Source: Cycas panzhihuaensis
Taxonomy: Eukaryota > Cycadophyta
Direction of reading: 5' to 3'
DNA: 64,000 bases
Assembly (NCBI GenBank): GCA_023213395.1
Contig: CM041465.1
Span: 143,599,741-143,663,740 of the forward strand
Notes under the pieces: generated by a model
Database searches by the model: none
What the model saw: the letters and a program-made list of their open reading frames with translations, nothing else
Told to the model about the DNA's origin: nothing
Program-made: the position numbers and the translations under genes
In this document: piece by piece, positions 33,085-44,939 of the stretch
How positions within the stretch are numbered: the stretch's first letter is position 1
Layout of the letters: each line of letters begins with the position of its first letter

Positions 33085-33600
33085 TTTACCCAGTAAAGTG
33101 GAGCGCAATGTCTGATCACAAGGGTCAAGGTGGTCTTGGTCTTAAAGACCCTTTTATCATGGCGAAGGTCAAAGGGGCAAATCAGTTGTAGGTTCTCTGG
33201 AACAAAAAAAAATAATAATAGCCCACAACCACTTAAATAAAGGTTTCATAATTTGGAAGCATATGGTGGTAGCTTGGAATCATATGGTGGTAGTTAGCAA
33301 TATCATTATGTTCAACTTCAAGTTGAATGGGGATGGATATGGTGGAAGCTAACTCAACCTAAACATAATGTATTTTACTAGAGAATTCTGCACAAGGCCT
33401 TCTTTTTTTAGGACACGTGGGATCAGTGGAATATTAGGCATTAATCTTCTTGCTTAGTGTGTGGTGCTTAGAATGATAGCTTCGATTATATTTGATGGCA
33501 CTACCCTCCAGTCGAAGACATTCGATATACCTTCTTTTAGATATTTAATCTGGAGCAAAGCTTCACCAAAATCTAAGATAGCCACTTGTTTCTTCATTCT
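33085..33600 (+). pseudogene. LINE ORF2 C-terminal zinc-binding (zf-RVT) region
   Basis: The frame reads VKWSAMSDHKGQGGLGLKD, then a gap, then NVFYWRILHKAFF and CLVCGA, matching the plant LINE zf-RVT region with its C-x-x-C. The 33600-33984 part after it is 3' untranslated sequence without a gene, ending in the A-rich tail. Confidence 0.6.
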
Positions 33601-33998
33601 TAGCTAATTAAAGGAAGTTGGGCAATGACTTATACTTAGTTTACAAGTCATCATCATTTGATAGACTTCCAACTTATTCTTCTCAAGTTTGACACTTATG
33701 AAATTTAAAAAATTTGTACCATAACTTATTTCCAAAAAGTATTCCCTTTCTTCAATCAAACCTTTGGTCATATAACAAAGGAAATCCTATTATGGCTTTC
33801 CCACAATCCTTGCTTTATCTCTCTCTATAAAAATCTCAAGAAAAGCTTTCATACATATATTGTTATTTTAAGTGCATTGCATATAAAAGACTAGGTGAGT
33901 AGATCCTCATGACCCAATGGGCTCTTCAGCTACTTGTATTACCCTTAAATTTATAATTTAATGATATACATTTTTACCTTCAAAAGAAAAAAAAAAAG

Positions 33999-35565
33999 TA
34001 CTCATGTCAAGATGTCTACTAGCTCCTTCTATCATTTCTTAAATATTGTAACTTCTCAAAGTCTCTTTCATGATCTTGTTTTATGTTGTTATTTGGATCC
34101 ACAACATTTTTCCCCTTTTATGAATACTTTGCACATAAAAAGTAGGAGAGATGATGAACCTCTCCAATCTATCACTTGCTATAGCTAATATGTCACTGGA
34201 GTTACCACCATCTTTATGTTGTCTTCTAGGTACTATACATATGTGTCATCTTCCTATTTGTGATGCCACCATTTCCTTTGTAGCTCTTACAAAGCATTTT
34301 CCATATAGTATATCACGAGACCTTTGTTTTGTGGATTTGCACTATCTGAGATCTTGAAGCTTGCTTCTATATTATGTCCATATAGTTCTACTCTTGAAGA
34401 TAAGAATTACCTTGGATATGGAAGGATCAGGTGGGGTGAAAAAGGCATAAAGAGTAGGGAATATAGTTGAAGGTGCATAACACTAAATGGTTTAAATGAA
34501 GACATATAGGAGGAGTATGTAGTAAACAAGAATCAAATTTGTCAGCATCATAAGAAAATAAGCTTAGGTAGGGACACACAAGAGGGGCGTATCAAAAATA
34601 GAGATAAAGTGTGAGGGTCTATAAAGACATGATATGATAATAGAGAAGAATGTAGCTCTAAAAGAGATTAGGAGGTAGGAAGTGTTGGGGATTATGATAA
34701 AAATAAGGAGTGAAAGGTTATGCTTAAAGTGGAACATGATTAAAGTATTATACAATGGTAAATAGGTAATAAATAGTCTGGAGTAGAGGGTGGCTTAGGG
34801 AGGAGATCAAGAGGTAACAAATGTAGAGTGTTAGTAGGAGAAGGCTAAGGAATAAGGTATAAGATATATTATAAATATTTAATACAAATGATAATTATGT
34901 CAAAGAGAAATACAAGAAATGGAGAGTATGGTGAAGTTAATGAGAACTAAGGGAGATGAGCAAGATTAAGATATAAAAGTATATGATGGGAATGTGTTGA
35001 GAATAAAAGTTAAAGTATGGGTAATAGATGATATGAGTGATTATAAGATTATAGAAAGATACATACAAGGTGTTGATATAGAAGAGATAAAGAATGTTGT
35101 ATAGATGGTAGGATAGATATTCTACAGAGATAAACATGATAAAGAGATATCTTCAAAGTAAAGGGATAAATAGTCAAGATAATTTAGGTTTGGAACAAAG
35201 CTAGGGAGTAGTGTATGCAAAGGTATAATACAAATATAAGGAATATGAGAGAAGGGAAAAGAATTACTCTACATGTATAAGTGAGTTAAATATGGGTAAA
35301 TAAGAGCAATGTGTGAGTGCTAAAAATTGAAATACAAGTAAGAAAGGGTAAGACAATTGTGGTCTATGAGTATGATTAGGAAATAACCTATATGGATCGC
35401 TAGTAAGGGGGGTATAAGGGGTGAGAGATAAGTATTGTTTAGGAATAGATAGTTTTAATGGAAGCATTTGAGATAGGAATATAAAAATACGTGATATAAT
35501 AAGCAATAAATTGAGTAAGAAGGTTGACAAGATATATGGATGGAAATAATATGTCTTGTGAAGAT
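33999..35565. other. Unassigned region with strong purine skew
   Basis: From about 34400 to 35560 the plus strand is dominated by A and G, with long runs free of C. The open stretches on the minus strand here (for example 35264-35584) are Ser, Leu, Tyr and Pro rich because of the skew and show no domain. 33999-34400 has no recognisable feature. Confidence 0.45.
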
Positions 35566-35569
35566 AAAC

Positions 35570-36330
35570 TATCAATTGCTTCAATATCTACTTGTATTTC
35601 TGAGGGATCTTTTAGATAAGTATTAGTTAATAAGTTTTTAATTAGAAGTTCTATAAGATTTATTTTTTATGAAGAGTCTTCTTCATAAAAAATAACATCA
35701 CATAAAATTAAAATTTTATGTGTGATAGGATCTAATAATTTGTAAGTTTTATTGTCTTCATTGTATCTAATGAAGATAAATTTAGCACTTTTGGCATCAA
35801 TTTTATTTTATTTTTTCTTGGGAATATGTCCCCAAGCAATTGTTCTAAATACTTAAAAATGTTTTATAGATGGTTTCCAACCAAACTATTTTTGTCCTGT
35901 GTCATATTCTATAAGGTCTTACTTGATAAATGGTTTAATAAATAGTTAGAACAAGCTATTACTTTAACTAATGACTTAAGATCAAGACCTTTTGCATATA
36001 TCATATATCTAGTTATTTCAATAAGAGTACAATTTTTGCATTCTGTAACACCATTCTGTTGAGGAGTGTAGCCAACAAAATGTTGGAATCTAATTCTATG
36101 TTTTTTACAATAAGAAGAAAATTTATTGCTTAGATACCCTTTATGAAAACAACAAGAATGTTATCAGAAAGTCTGATGTTTGTATTATGAGTTTGAGTAC
36201 ATATATATATACTTTGTACATTGTAACTAACATGTGTAGAAGGGCCATGTGTCAGACACTTGTCCAAAGATACATGAAGAGGGGTTTTAAACATTACCCT
36301 CAAGTGAACATTCCTAGATGAAACATTATG
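35570..36330 (-). pseudogene. Cop-4: copia integrase fragment
   Basis: Minus-strand reading gives the integrase core end: FQHFVGYTPQQNGVTE at about 36040-36085, where E is the catalytic Glu, then KNCTLIEITRYMIYAKGL and LLNHLSSKT, and a post-core region toward 35700 with SLDTMKTIKL. The first catalytic Asp is not seen. No LTR accompanies it. It joins Cop-5 at about 36330 without a visible boundary. Confidence 0.65.
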
Positions 36331-36339
36331 TTCTAATAC

Positions 36340-37048
36340 CCAATCTTAATGTTTCATCCTTTTAATCCTATTTTGTTTCAAAGAGCTATGAACCTGTCTT
36401 TATTTTGAACTTTTTCTCTTATGAAGTGATGATGGACTTTAATATGTTTAATTCGAGTATGCAAAATTGGATTCTTTGTTAACTTGATGGCACTTTTATT
36501 GCTGCAGAAGAGTGTTGTTGATTGCTTTTGTTGTTGATCTAGATCTAATAGTAGTTATTTGAGCCAAATAGCTTCACAAGTTGTAATGACTATTGATTTA
36601 TATTCTATCTCTATAAATTAAAAAATGATGGTAGCTTGTATTTTACTACTCCAAGAGATTGCTATTAATCCAAAGAAAAAATAATGCCCACTTATTGATT
36701 TCTACTTTTGTTTATCTCCAGTCCAATCTAAGTCATAGTACCCAATCAATTTATCTAATTTTAGTTTTAGATACATGAGTTTTAGACTGGCAGTTCCCTT
36801 TAGAATCTAAGAATTCTTTTTGTTTCTTTCCAGTGCCTTGTCCTGAGGTCCTACATGTATCTTGAAACTAGACTCATTGAATATGAGATGTTAGGTTTGA
36901 TGGCTGTGAGATATATCAGACTACCTATTAATTGCCTATAGAGAGTTCCATCAACTATAGGTTCATCTTTTTCTAGAGTAAGATCACACCCTACTTCCAT
37001 ATGTGTGATACATGTGTTGCTCTCTTCCATCCTAAATTTTGATAGCAA
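36340..37048 (-). pseudogene. Cop-5 RT end and RNase H
   Basis: The open piece 37048-36851 reads CDLTLEKDEPIVDGTLYRQ then IGSLIYLTAIKPNISYSMS, the copia RT connection. RNase H continues with SSKIQATIIF and NPILHTRIKHIKVHHHFIR near 36430-36490, the C-terminal tail. Stops are frequent. The acidic residues are partly lost. Confidence 0.72.
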
Positions 37049-37049
37049 A

Positions 37050-37748
37050 TTCTTGAAGTATCTGTTTTAGGACGAGGAGATTAAGTCTTTTTCCTATCCT
37101 ACTTGTATCTCTAGATAATAGTTTAGAATCCCTAAGTCAATCATCTCAAAGCCTCTTTTTAATTACAACCTTATATTTTATATTGATTCAATATCACTTC
37201 TAGTGAAGATCATATCATCCACATAAATGGTAATAACTATTATCAATCCTTGTCTTCTTTTGGTGTACAGACTGGAATTTGAATTGCATCTGGAAAAACC
37301 ATTTTGAATTAGATATTTATCTAATTTAGCATACTAAGCTCTTGGAGCTTTTTTTAATCCATATAATACCTTTTTTAATTTGCACACTAAATTTTCTTTT
37401 CTAGGCTGGAAAACACCCATAAGTTATTTCATGTAAACTACTTCTTGAAGTGAGGAAAGCACTCTTTACATCCAATTGGTAAACTTTCTAGTTGTTTTGA
37501 GCTACAAGTATTATTACAGTTCTTACAGTGTCTAGTTTGGCCACTAGAGAAAAGGTCTCTTCATAATCTATTCCTAGAGTGTGAGTGTATCCTTTGGCAA
37601 CTAGTCTTGCCTTATATTTACTTATTCCTCCATTAGCATTTTCTTTAACTTTGAACACCAATTTATAATTTACTATTGGTTTTCCTAAGGGTAGGTCTAC
37701 TAATTCCCAAGTTTGATTTCTGGACATTAACTCTATTTCTTCATTCAT
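37050..37748 (-). pseudogene. Cop-5 reverse transcriptase
   Basis: The open piece 37748-37488 starts MNEEIELMSRNQTWELVDL and contains KARLVAKGYTHTLGIDYEET. VYQLDVKSAFL follows near 37460-37490. The catalytic box lies near 37200-37225 but is broken. These are standard copia fingers and palm motifs. Confidence 0.78.
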
Positions 37749-37782
37749 TATAATTTTCTATTATTAGTGTCCTTTAGCCTCT

Positions 37783-38328
37783 TCAAATGATTGTGGCTCC
37801 ACATTTGTGAAGAGAGCATAGTGCTTTTAACTTTGTTCTGTGGTCATATACCTCTCCTTTGCTTTCTTCAATGGTTTTGAGATACCATCTTGGTACTCTT
37901 TTTCCTTTCTTGCATTGTTCTTCTATATTACCTATGCTTGTCTCAATAGGAAGTGATTCTTCCTCCCTATTAGTAGACACTTCCTAAGATTCCCTCTTTG
38001 AGTCCTTTGTCTCTATGTCTTCTGATGTGATTCCAAAAGTTTCTTTAACAGGAGCTTAAAATTTTCTTTTTAGAGTCTCATTAATTAGTTGCTCCATTGA
38101 TGTGTCTTTTATAAGATCAAGCTCATATAATACAATATCTCTACTTATGTTGAACTTATTTATTTTAGGGTCTATGCATTTGTAGGCCTTTAAGTTTTTA
38201 TTATAGCCCACCATTATACATTCTATGCTTTTTGAATCTAGCTTTGATCTCTTTTCATCTGGAATGTGAATAAAAGCTTTGCATCTAAAGATTCTTAGAT
38301 TACTTACATTTGGTTTGACTCGGTTCAT
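37783..38328 (-). pseudogene. Cop-5 integrase end and linker
   Basis: 38328-38056 reads NRVKPNVSNLRIFRCKAF and KLDSKSIECIMVGY, then KFNISRDIVLYE, the copia post-core segment. 37980-37783 is an acidic and Lys-rich linker with RVPRWYLKTIEES. They sit in one frame order between integrase core and RT. Confidence 0.78.
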
Positions 38329-38339
38329 GCTTCCTCTTG

Positions 38340-38900
38340 AGTGATCTAATCTAGAACTTTTGTAGGACTTCTACTTATGAGATATCTGGCTATATTGACT
38401 GCTTTAGCCCAATAGATCTTCAAAATTTGACTTTCTTCTAGCATACATCGAGCCATTTCCATGATTGTTCTATTTATTCGCTCTATAACTCCATTGGATT
38501 CTAGTGTATATGGAGTTATAAATTATCTTTGAATCCCTTGATCTTTATAGAAGTTAAAAAATTCTTTCAAGATATATTCACCCCCTCCATCTAATCTGAT
38601 GCATTTTATTTTTAATCTAGACTCTAGTTTGACTTCTAATTTAAATTCTTTAAAATTTTTAAAAACTTCATATTTATAAAAGAGAAAATAAATCCAATAT
38701 TTCCTAAAGAAATCATCAATGAAGGTTGAAAAATACCTAGCACCATTAACCAAGTGAGGTGTGAAAGGACCACAAAGATCAGTTTGAATTAGGTCCAATT
38801 TACCTTATGCTTGCCATTGACTTGCTTTGAATAGAAAACAATATTGTTTTCCTAGCATATAGCTTTTACACACAAGATGCTGAAAGGAAATGTTAGGAAC
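38340..38900 (-). pseudogene. Cop-5 integrase core
   Basis: The open piece 38798-38523 has DLIQTDLCGPFTPHLVNGA with the first catalytic Asp and IKCIRLDGGGEYILKEFF with the second. Just beyond, SNGVIERINRTIMEMAR (about 38455-38505) has the Glu. The D, D, E set is present across one stop, and the zinc region upstream near 38860-38900 keeps an H-L-V-C-K-S-Y type text. Confidence 0.8.
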
Positions 38901-39596
38901 ACCATTAACCACTTTTTAGTTTTACATTTACATTAGTTTGTCAAAAGAGATATTTATATACTTCAAATGCCATAATTTATTATTATCAGAATTAATTGTA
39001 GTATATGCCTTTTTATTATTGATTATAGGTTTGAAAAGTAACCTACAAAGTTTGTTACTTTCTATGCCATTGGCAACTAAGGCTCCTCATTTTTTCATGT
39101 CAAAAATATGATAGTACCCATTTTCAATAAAAATTATTCTCAGCTTTTTCTTTCTTAAATGAGAAACTAATAAAAGATTCTTCTTTAGTCCTGGAACAAA
39201 ATGTACATACCTGATTTCCTAAATGCCTCCTTTTATTTCAATGGCTATGGTTCCAATTCCTTTGATATTTATAGGATGTTTATCCCCTAATTCAATAGAT
39301 TTATGAGAGGTGAAGGGTTTCTGAGATTCAAACTAATCCTCTCAACGTATCATATGTCTGGAGGCCTTGGAGTGAATATATTAAACTTCCTTATCTTTAA
39401 GACTGCCTATAAGTGTAGCAATGAAAACGATCTGCTCCTCATCTTTGTCATCCTGTTCTTTGTTAAAGTTCCATGCAGGCTGCTTGCCCTTTTGAATTTT
39501 TGCTCTTCTCTGTGGACATTGATATGGATAATATCCTAACCACCCACAATGGTAACAAATGTTGAAGGTTCTAAAGTTACTAGAGTAATATCTAGG
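38900..39596 (-). pseudogene. Cop-5 protease and gag zinc region, cut by Cop-6
   Basis: Near 39480-39590 a C-x-C-G-Y-F-G-H type knuckle is followed by a basic stretch. The protease site reads YIHSKASRHMIR near 39330-39365, so the catalytic D-S-G is lost (template Y-I-D-S-G-A-S-x-H-M). Stops are frequent. Cop-6 is inserted at 39602, in the zinc region of gag; the rest of gag is at 47205. Confidence 0.62.
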
Positions 39597-39601
39597 TTTT
39601 C
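39597..39601. repeat. Cop-6 target-site duplication, left (ttttc)
   Basis: Identical to 47200-47204. Confidence 0.85.
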
Positions 39602-39914
39602 CTGAAAGAGATTAATATATCAAGGTCATTTATGTAGATTAATTGTATGACCTTAGGATATATTATTAGCATTTGTCTCTTAATGAAATGTACTTTATGT
39701 GCATTTAGATGTAATTTTGGGTTCATATCATTAGGCGGGAAAATCCTAACCCTAATGCTCACCCTCAATAATAAAATGCAAAATCTCAATGAGGGAGTCA
39801 TTATTCATTCTCACCTCCAAGCTTGCTCTCATATCTTGTTTCATCTTCTTTTTCATTCTCCATTGCCATTGTGTGCATGTGAGTGATTTATCTCCTAGAT
39901 CCATCCTTCCTTCA
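39602..39914 (+). repeat. Cop-6 5' LTR
   Basis: Pairs with 46887-47199. Shared blocks include atcctaaccctaatgctcac and cattgtgtgcatgtgagtga; an aataataaaa near 39767 may be the polyadenylation signal. Confidence 0.92.
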
Positions 39915-39916
39915 TG

Positions 39917-39931
39917 TGGTATCAGAGCTAG
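39917..39931 (+). other. Cop-6 primer-binding site
   Basis: tggtatcagagct, matching the initiator tRNA-Met site TGGTATCAGAGC exactly over 12 bases. Confidence 0.9.
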
Positions 39932-41900
39932 AAGGCGATCTATTCACTCCATTCCACTTGTATGGAGTCATTTTTGCCTCTCTTTCACCTTCAATGTGAA
40001 GTATTAAGAGTACATTCATTATTTTTTAACATCTTGAGAGCTTAAAATTATAGTATTTTATATGTTGTTGCTTTATCTATGTGTGAAGAAATTTATAGGT
40101 GAAGAATATAGGTTTTTGAAGCTGTTCAACTGCCGGAATAGTCCTGGAAGCATTAAAGGCCCAAATTTTCATTAAAAAAATTGACCATCTCATATTTTGA
40201 TGAAATTTGGCATACAAGGTCTTCTTGACTAGAGGATCATTTTTTTCTTCTAGAGAAACTTCAGATTCAACCTACAACAATGAGTTTTGGCTATGACAAA
40301 AGGGTAAAATTTGTGGATAAGTGATTTAAAGCACTTTTTCCAATGAAATCCTTTAATTATAAGCTGAAAATATGAAAATTTTATTAAGGGATATGTTATA
40401 TTTATGTCTTAGGATAAGTTTAAGATAAATCTCATCAAATTTCATCCACTGGTTAATGAGATCTATGCAATTTTCTCACGGTTGCTGATTTTGCCTACTC
40501 AACCCTACAAAGGAGATTGTAAGGGCATTTTGGGCAATTGTTTGGCATATTTTATAGATGGTACAGAAGGGAAAGTTAATATATGTGTCAAAGTGTAACT
40601 TTTGACATATTGAATTTCAGATTCTAAGACAATTGATCTGGAAGGATTTTGCTTTGGTGCTTTTTCGGGCAAAAATGTTTTTGTGCCTTTTCAGAAATAT
40701 GACTTCACAAACCTATTAAAAATGATATTCTGAGCACTTTTTCCTTCTTTCATAAATTTAGATTTCATCATTTAGTCCTTCATATTTATAATTTTTAAAA
40801 ATTGTGCCCATTTATCATTATTTGTAAATTTTGTGAAAAAATCACAAAATAGGGTAAAATAACATGCATATAGATTTATAAAACTCAGAATTTTAGCAAA
40901 AAGTTGATCTAAATTTTAGCCCATTGTGGTTTTTGTATTAAAACTTTCAAAATCATATTTGGAAACATTGTACTAAAGCAAGGGAAACCTTAGATTAAAA
41001 GCAACATCTGGTTTCCCAGCTAAATCTAGCATGCTTTTTCTATGTATACACAGAGCATAAAGCATCACAAAAGAAGCAACAATAATAAGGCAAACACAAA
41101 AAGTAAGCAAGCTCATTTGACAACTTTTCATTTCAGTTTTCAGTTATACAAAAATATTTTACATTATTCCTAAAAGGAATCTCATCTGTACAATCTATAC
41201 CATCAGTTCTTGACTTGTGCACACACTTGCCTTGGTTGAAATAGATCAAGGTTATCTGAAGTCCAGGTCCTAAGGGAGGTGTGAGTTTTATACTAGGTCT
41301 GGTCTTAACTAGAATAGTGGTGGAGGGATAGGTTAGCCATACCTACGACCTCCAATTAGGGATAATCCTAATAACTACTTGGGAAAACTAAAAACCTTAA
41401 TGCAAGATTAAAATTAACTCAGTCCAATATCTATCATAGCCATGGGATACACAGTACTATTTGACTCTTCAGAGGAGGTATATAGTTATTCATTAGTGAA
41501 CTGGGTGAGGACTGGGAGTACTTGGGCTCCACTCTGACTTGGATTTCATCACTAAGCGCAGGTGCAGGTATCGCTGGTGAAGGCCCTAATCATATACTAG
41601 AAGCCTTAGTCATCGAAACCTCACCTATATTTGGACATAAGTGAGAGGTTAGTGGCATGACACATCACCACTCTTTGCCAGCTTTACATTAGGCCTCATT
41701 CTTGCATCATTATTTATATTTATTAATTTTTAATTGTTGGAAAATACTTAATTATTACTTGCTTCTCATCATAACAATCATTTATGTATCCTTGTTGCAC
41801 CAGGTGTACTAACCACACATGTTAGTGACACATATTTTTATTATCTCTTCTACTTCTTCATCATCACCATGTCATCTTAATTCAAGCAAAATGTTAACTA
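39932..41900. other. Cop-6 long leader, no gene seen
   Basis: About 2 kb between primer site and gag. No frame or LTR pair found. 41000-41700 differs in composition from 40100-41000 and could be an old insertion. Confidence 0.5.
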
Positions 41901-41924
41901 CATATTAAAAGGCAAAGAAAATTA

Positions 41925-42892
41925 GGATATATGGTACATTGGAGTTAAAAATGTTGTAAAGTATGAAGGCCTTTGGAGAACCCACTTGCAGCCTACACCT
42001 AGCATACCAAAGAATTTATAACGATTGCTTCCGTGGATCCGCCTAATAACTCCTATAGATGCTGCAACTAAACTAGCAGATGAAAAGACTCGTGCAAGAA
42101 TTTTGTTGGTCATTGATCACTCCTTACACAACTTGATAAACAAAGAGCAACGTGATACAACTTAGAAGGTCCTAGAAGTTCTCAAAAAGAACTTTGATAC
42201 AAAGTCAGATTTAGAATTTGTTCATCTTGTTTTGAAAATGAAAAAATTAAAAATGTAGAAGGGACGAGCTCATGAGACAATAAATCTCCTTCAACTAATC
42301 AAATAGGTAATTGACAAAGACTTTAAGACCCAATGTATCACTTGGGCATTTTTGATCTAGTCATGTTTACATGTGCTTGATTATAAAAACTTGCTTGGAA
42401 GTCTTCAATCTAGCAGAACATTGAAGATACTTAACTTCGAAGCACTTGCCAAGAAGTTCATAAAATTTGACAAGACCTTTGATACAAACTTTATAGCCTT
42501 TGACTCTCTTCCAGATGCAGCCTTTGAGGTAGAAGAAGAAGTTTTCTACATAAAAAATCAAGGTCCCTCTCATGGCAGAGGAAATAATCGAGCAAGAGGA
42601 AGAGGAAGAAATATGGGAAATCATCCACAAGGTCAATCAAACCATCAATCACAAACTCGATAGTCTCAAGGCTAAGGGCCACCTCAACAAAGAGCAAGAC
42701 AGTCAGGCCAAACTAGTACATCTTTAGAGACTGGTAATCAAATTATTATGTGTGATCGGTATAACCGTAAAGGACACTTAGCAAAAGACTATAGAACTGC
42801 CACTTATAAGTTGGCCAAGTTCCAACCAAAACATGGAGCTCACAATGTTGAAGAAACTTGTGAAGAATCCTTTAGTGATGCAGGTTTTGTAT
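41925..42892 (+). pseudogene. Cop-6 gag
   Basis: Readable stretches include DEKTRARILLVIDHSLHNLI and FVHLVLKMKKLKM, the copia gag domain, then an open 96-codon piece (42373-42663) ending in a Gly/Arg-rich RGNNRARGRGRNMG tail. The zinc knuckle at 42751-42792 reads CDRYNRKGHLAKDY: the second and last Cys of C-C-H-C are both Tyr (TGT to TAT), so metal binding is lost. Stops include TAG at likely Gln positions. Confidence 0.75.
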
Positions 42893-43044
42893 AAGCACAC
42901 ATTCAAAGAATTGAGGGATCTTCAACATCAAATGCCATTGACTAACCAAAGAGATACTTTGAAGCTCAGTGTGGATATATCACTTGTGAATTCCCTTCAC
43001 TAATACCAAGCCCTATTGGAATTGCTAATAGTATGGCTTTAATT

Positions 43045-43640
43045 GATAGATAGTGGATCATGGACATAGGAGCAACTTAACATATGATGTACAATCACAG
43101 TCTATATCAAACATTTGACTCAAATGTTCAAGGAGTTATTCACATGGCTGATAAATCACAACAACTTATTGAAGGAATTAACAACATTTGCCTGAAACTC
43201 CTAGGCTTAGGAGATTTTTACATTATTTGATGTCTTATACATACCCAATCTCAAACAAAACCTACTCTCCTTATCCACACTTGTCTCTCGTGGATTTGAT
43301 TTGAGTGTAACTATAAATAACCAGACTCTCCATGTTATTTACCCTCTAACTAATCAGGTGGTTTTGATTGGACATCTCTCTGGCAAACTCTTTCGACTAA
43401 ATGGCTCTTTATCTTCTGAAGCCTATTGTGTCCAAAGCCCTTATGCTGATGAAGAATTTGCATTCAATTCCATCTTGACCCATCTAACGTTGTTACCAGA
43501 AGCTCTTTGGTATGCTTGCATGGGCCATGTTCACATTGATAGACTTAGAGATCTTTTTAACACTCTTCCAAACCTTCTAAAGTTTTCCTCTAAGCCCTTT
43601 AAATGTGAAGCTTGTATCATTGCCAAATCTCATCCATAAC
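43045..43640 (+). pseudogene. Cop-6 protease and integrase zinc region
   Basis: The protease site reads WIMDIGAT then HMM at about 43050-43090, with Ile in place of Ser in D-S-G. After a frameshift an open 112-codon piece (43301-43639) carries LWYACMGHVHIDRLRDLF and CEACIIAKSHP, the H-H-C-C zinc region of integrase with the first His replaced by Tyr. A stop at 43637 separates it from the core. Confidence 0.72.
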
Positions 43641-43681
43641 CCTTTCCCAAAATTCAATGGAAATCGAGCCATCTATTACAA

Positions 43682-44311
43682 TTGGTACACTCTGATTTAT
43701 GTGATCCAATGCCCATTCCTTCACTGAAGGGCAAGCTATATTACATCTCTTTCATTGATGATTTCACTAGAAAAGTATGGGTAGCTTTTCTACATAAGAA
43801 AGATGAAACATTCTGTATATTTAAGGAATTCAAAGCCCTCACTAAAAAAGAGTCAAGTTATCAACTCAAATATCTTCAAACTGATAATGGTGGCGAATAT
43901 ACCTCACATGAGTTTGAAAGCTACCTTCGAGACAATGGCATTAAGCATCAAACAATAGTAACAGTTACCCCACAACAAAACAGAGTTGTTGAGCACATGA
44001 ATAGGACAATCATAAACATGGCTTGTGCTATGTTAATATACAAAAATATACCTGCCTATCTATGGGATGAAGTAATCTGGACAACTGTTTATTGTATCAA
44101 TGATGTTAGCCCATCAAAGGAAGTACAATCACTTAATGAAATGTGGTCAAGACAAGCCCCCATTAATTACTACTTTAAAATTTTTGGTTCTACATGCTAT
44201 GCCTATATTCTGGATGCAGATCGAAATAAACTCCAACTAAGGGAACTTAAAGGCATCTTTGTTGGATACCTTATGGTTAAGAAAGGGTATAAGGTCTTCA
44301 TACCTTCATAA
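43682..44311 (+). pseudogene. Cop-6 integrase core (open 209 codons)
   Basis: The catalytic residues are all present: D5 in HSDLCDP, D68 in QTDNGGEY, and E104 in RVVEHMNRT, with exactly 35 residues between the second Asp and the Glu. YISFIDDFTRKVWVAF and PQQNRVVE are family motifs. The post-core segment YFKIFGSTCYAYI and LKGIFVGYL is also open. It would insert the cDNA in the nucleus. It is separated by a stop from its zinc region and by a frameshift from RT. Confidence 0.85.
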
Positions 44312-44446
44312 TGAAAAATCATCGTTACCAGAGATGTCATTTTTGCAGAGACAGAGGATCAGTTACTTAAACTAGACTCTAAAGTACCCTCATGCCACTA
44401 CAATAAAGTTATCAAGTATGATATTCAGATTCCAAAATTTGGGGGG

Positions 44447-44677
44447 GTGGATAGACATAAATTACTCCAAATGTTGGAAGCTGATAATAGAGCCTTGGAG
44501 GATACAAGTTGTGACTTTAAATCGATGAATGCATATCCAGCACCATCTTTTGAAGATAGTAGAGTTGATAAAGGCAAAGCCATTATAGAAGAACCATCCT
44601 CTCCACCTTTAGTTAACAAAGGCAAAATAGTGGTAGAAGGACCATCTTCCTCAGGCACATCAACATCCTCCTCATAA
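44447..44677 (+). pseudogene. Cop-6 integrase-RT linker
   Basis: A 76-codon open stretch rich in Ser, Pro, Lys and Glu, with two similar halves (KGKAIIEEPSSPP and KGKIVVEGPSSSG). Such low-complexity linkers join copia integrase to RT. It has no domain. Confidence 0.65.
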
Positions 44678-44939
44678 AATAATCATTTTAATGAACATGA
44701 TGAGAACCAAGAAGTTGAGGAAATGAGGACATTATTCCCAACTCGAGGATCTCGAGAAGCCTGCCAACTCAATAAGGATATACGACTAGATGAGGTGGGA
44801 AAAACTGGCACTCGAAGTGCCTATAGAGCAAGGATGTAGGAATCATTATATACTAATCTTGAACCAGCAGAACTACACCTTACTCTTAATAAACAACCCT
44901 TAATATACTAAGAAGTTGTAAAGCATACAGCTTGGAGAA

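Larger units (their letters stand above)
26700..33998 (+). mobile_element. LINE (non-LTR retrotransposon), split by Cop-3
   Basis: A plus-strand ORF1, an endonuclease, an RT and a C-terminal zinc-binding RVT region occur in order, followed by a poly-A-like run (gaaaaaaaaaaag) at about 33985-33998. Cop-3 is inserted in ORF1 with a perfect TSD. Without it the element is about 4.6 kb. All frames are broken. The 5' end is uncertain and no LINE TSD was found. Confidence 0.8.

Noticed and set aside
34564-35584. Minus-strand frames that look like membrane proteins (Leu, Ile, Tyr, Ser rich)
   Set aside because: The composition follows from purine skew of the opposite strand, and no signal peptide plus conserved domain is visible.
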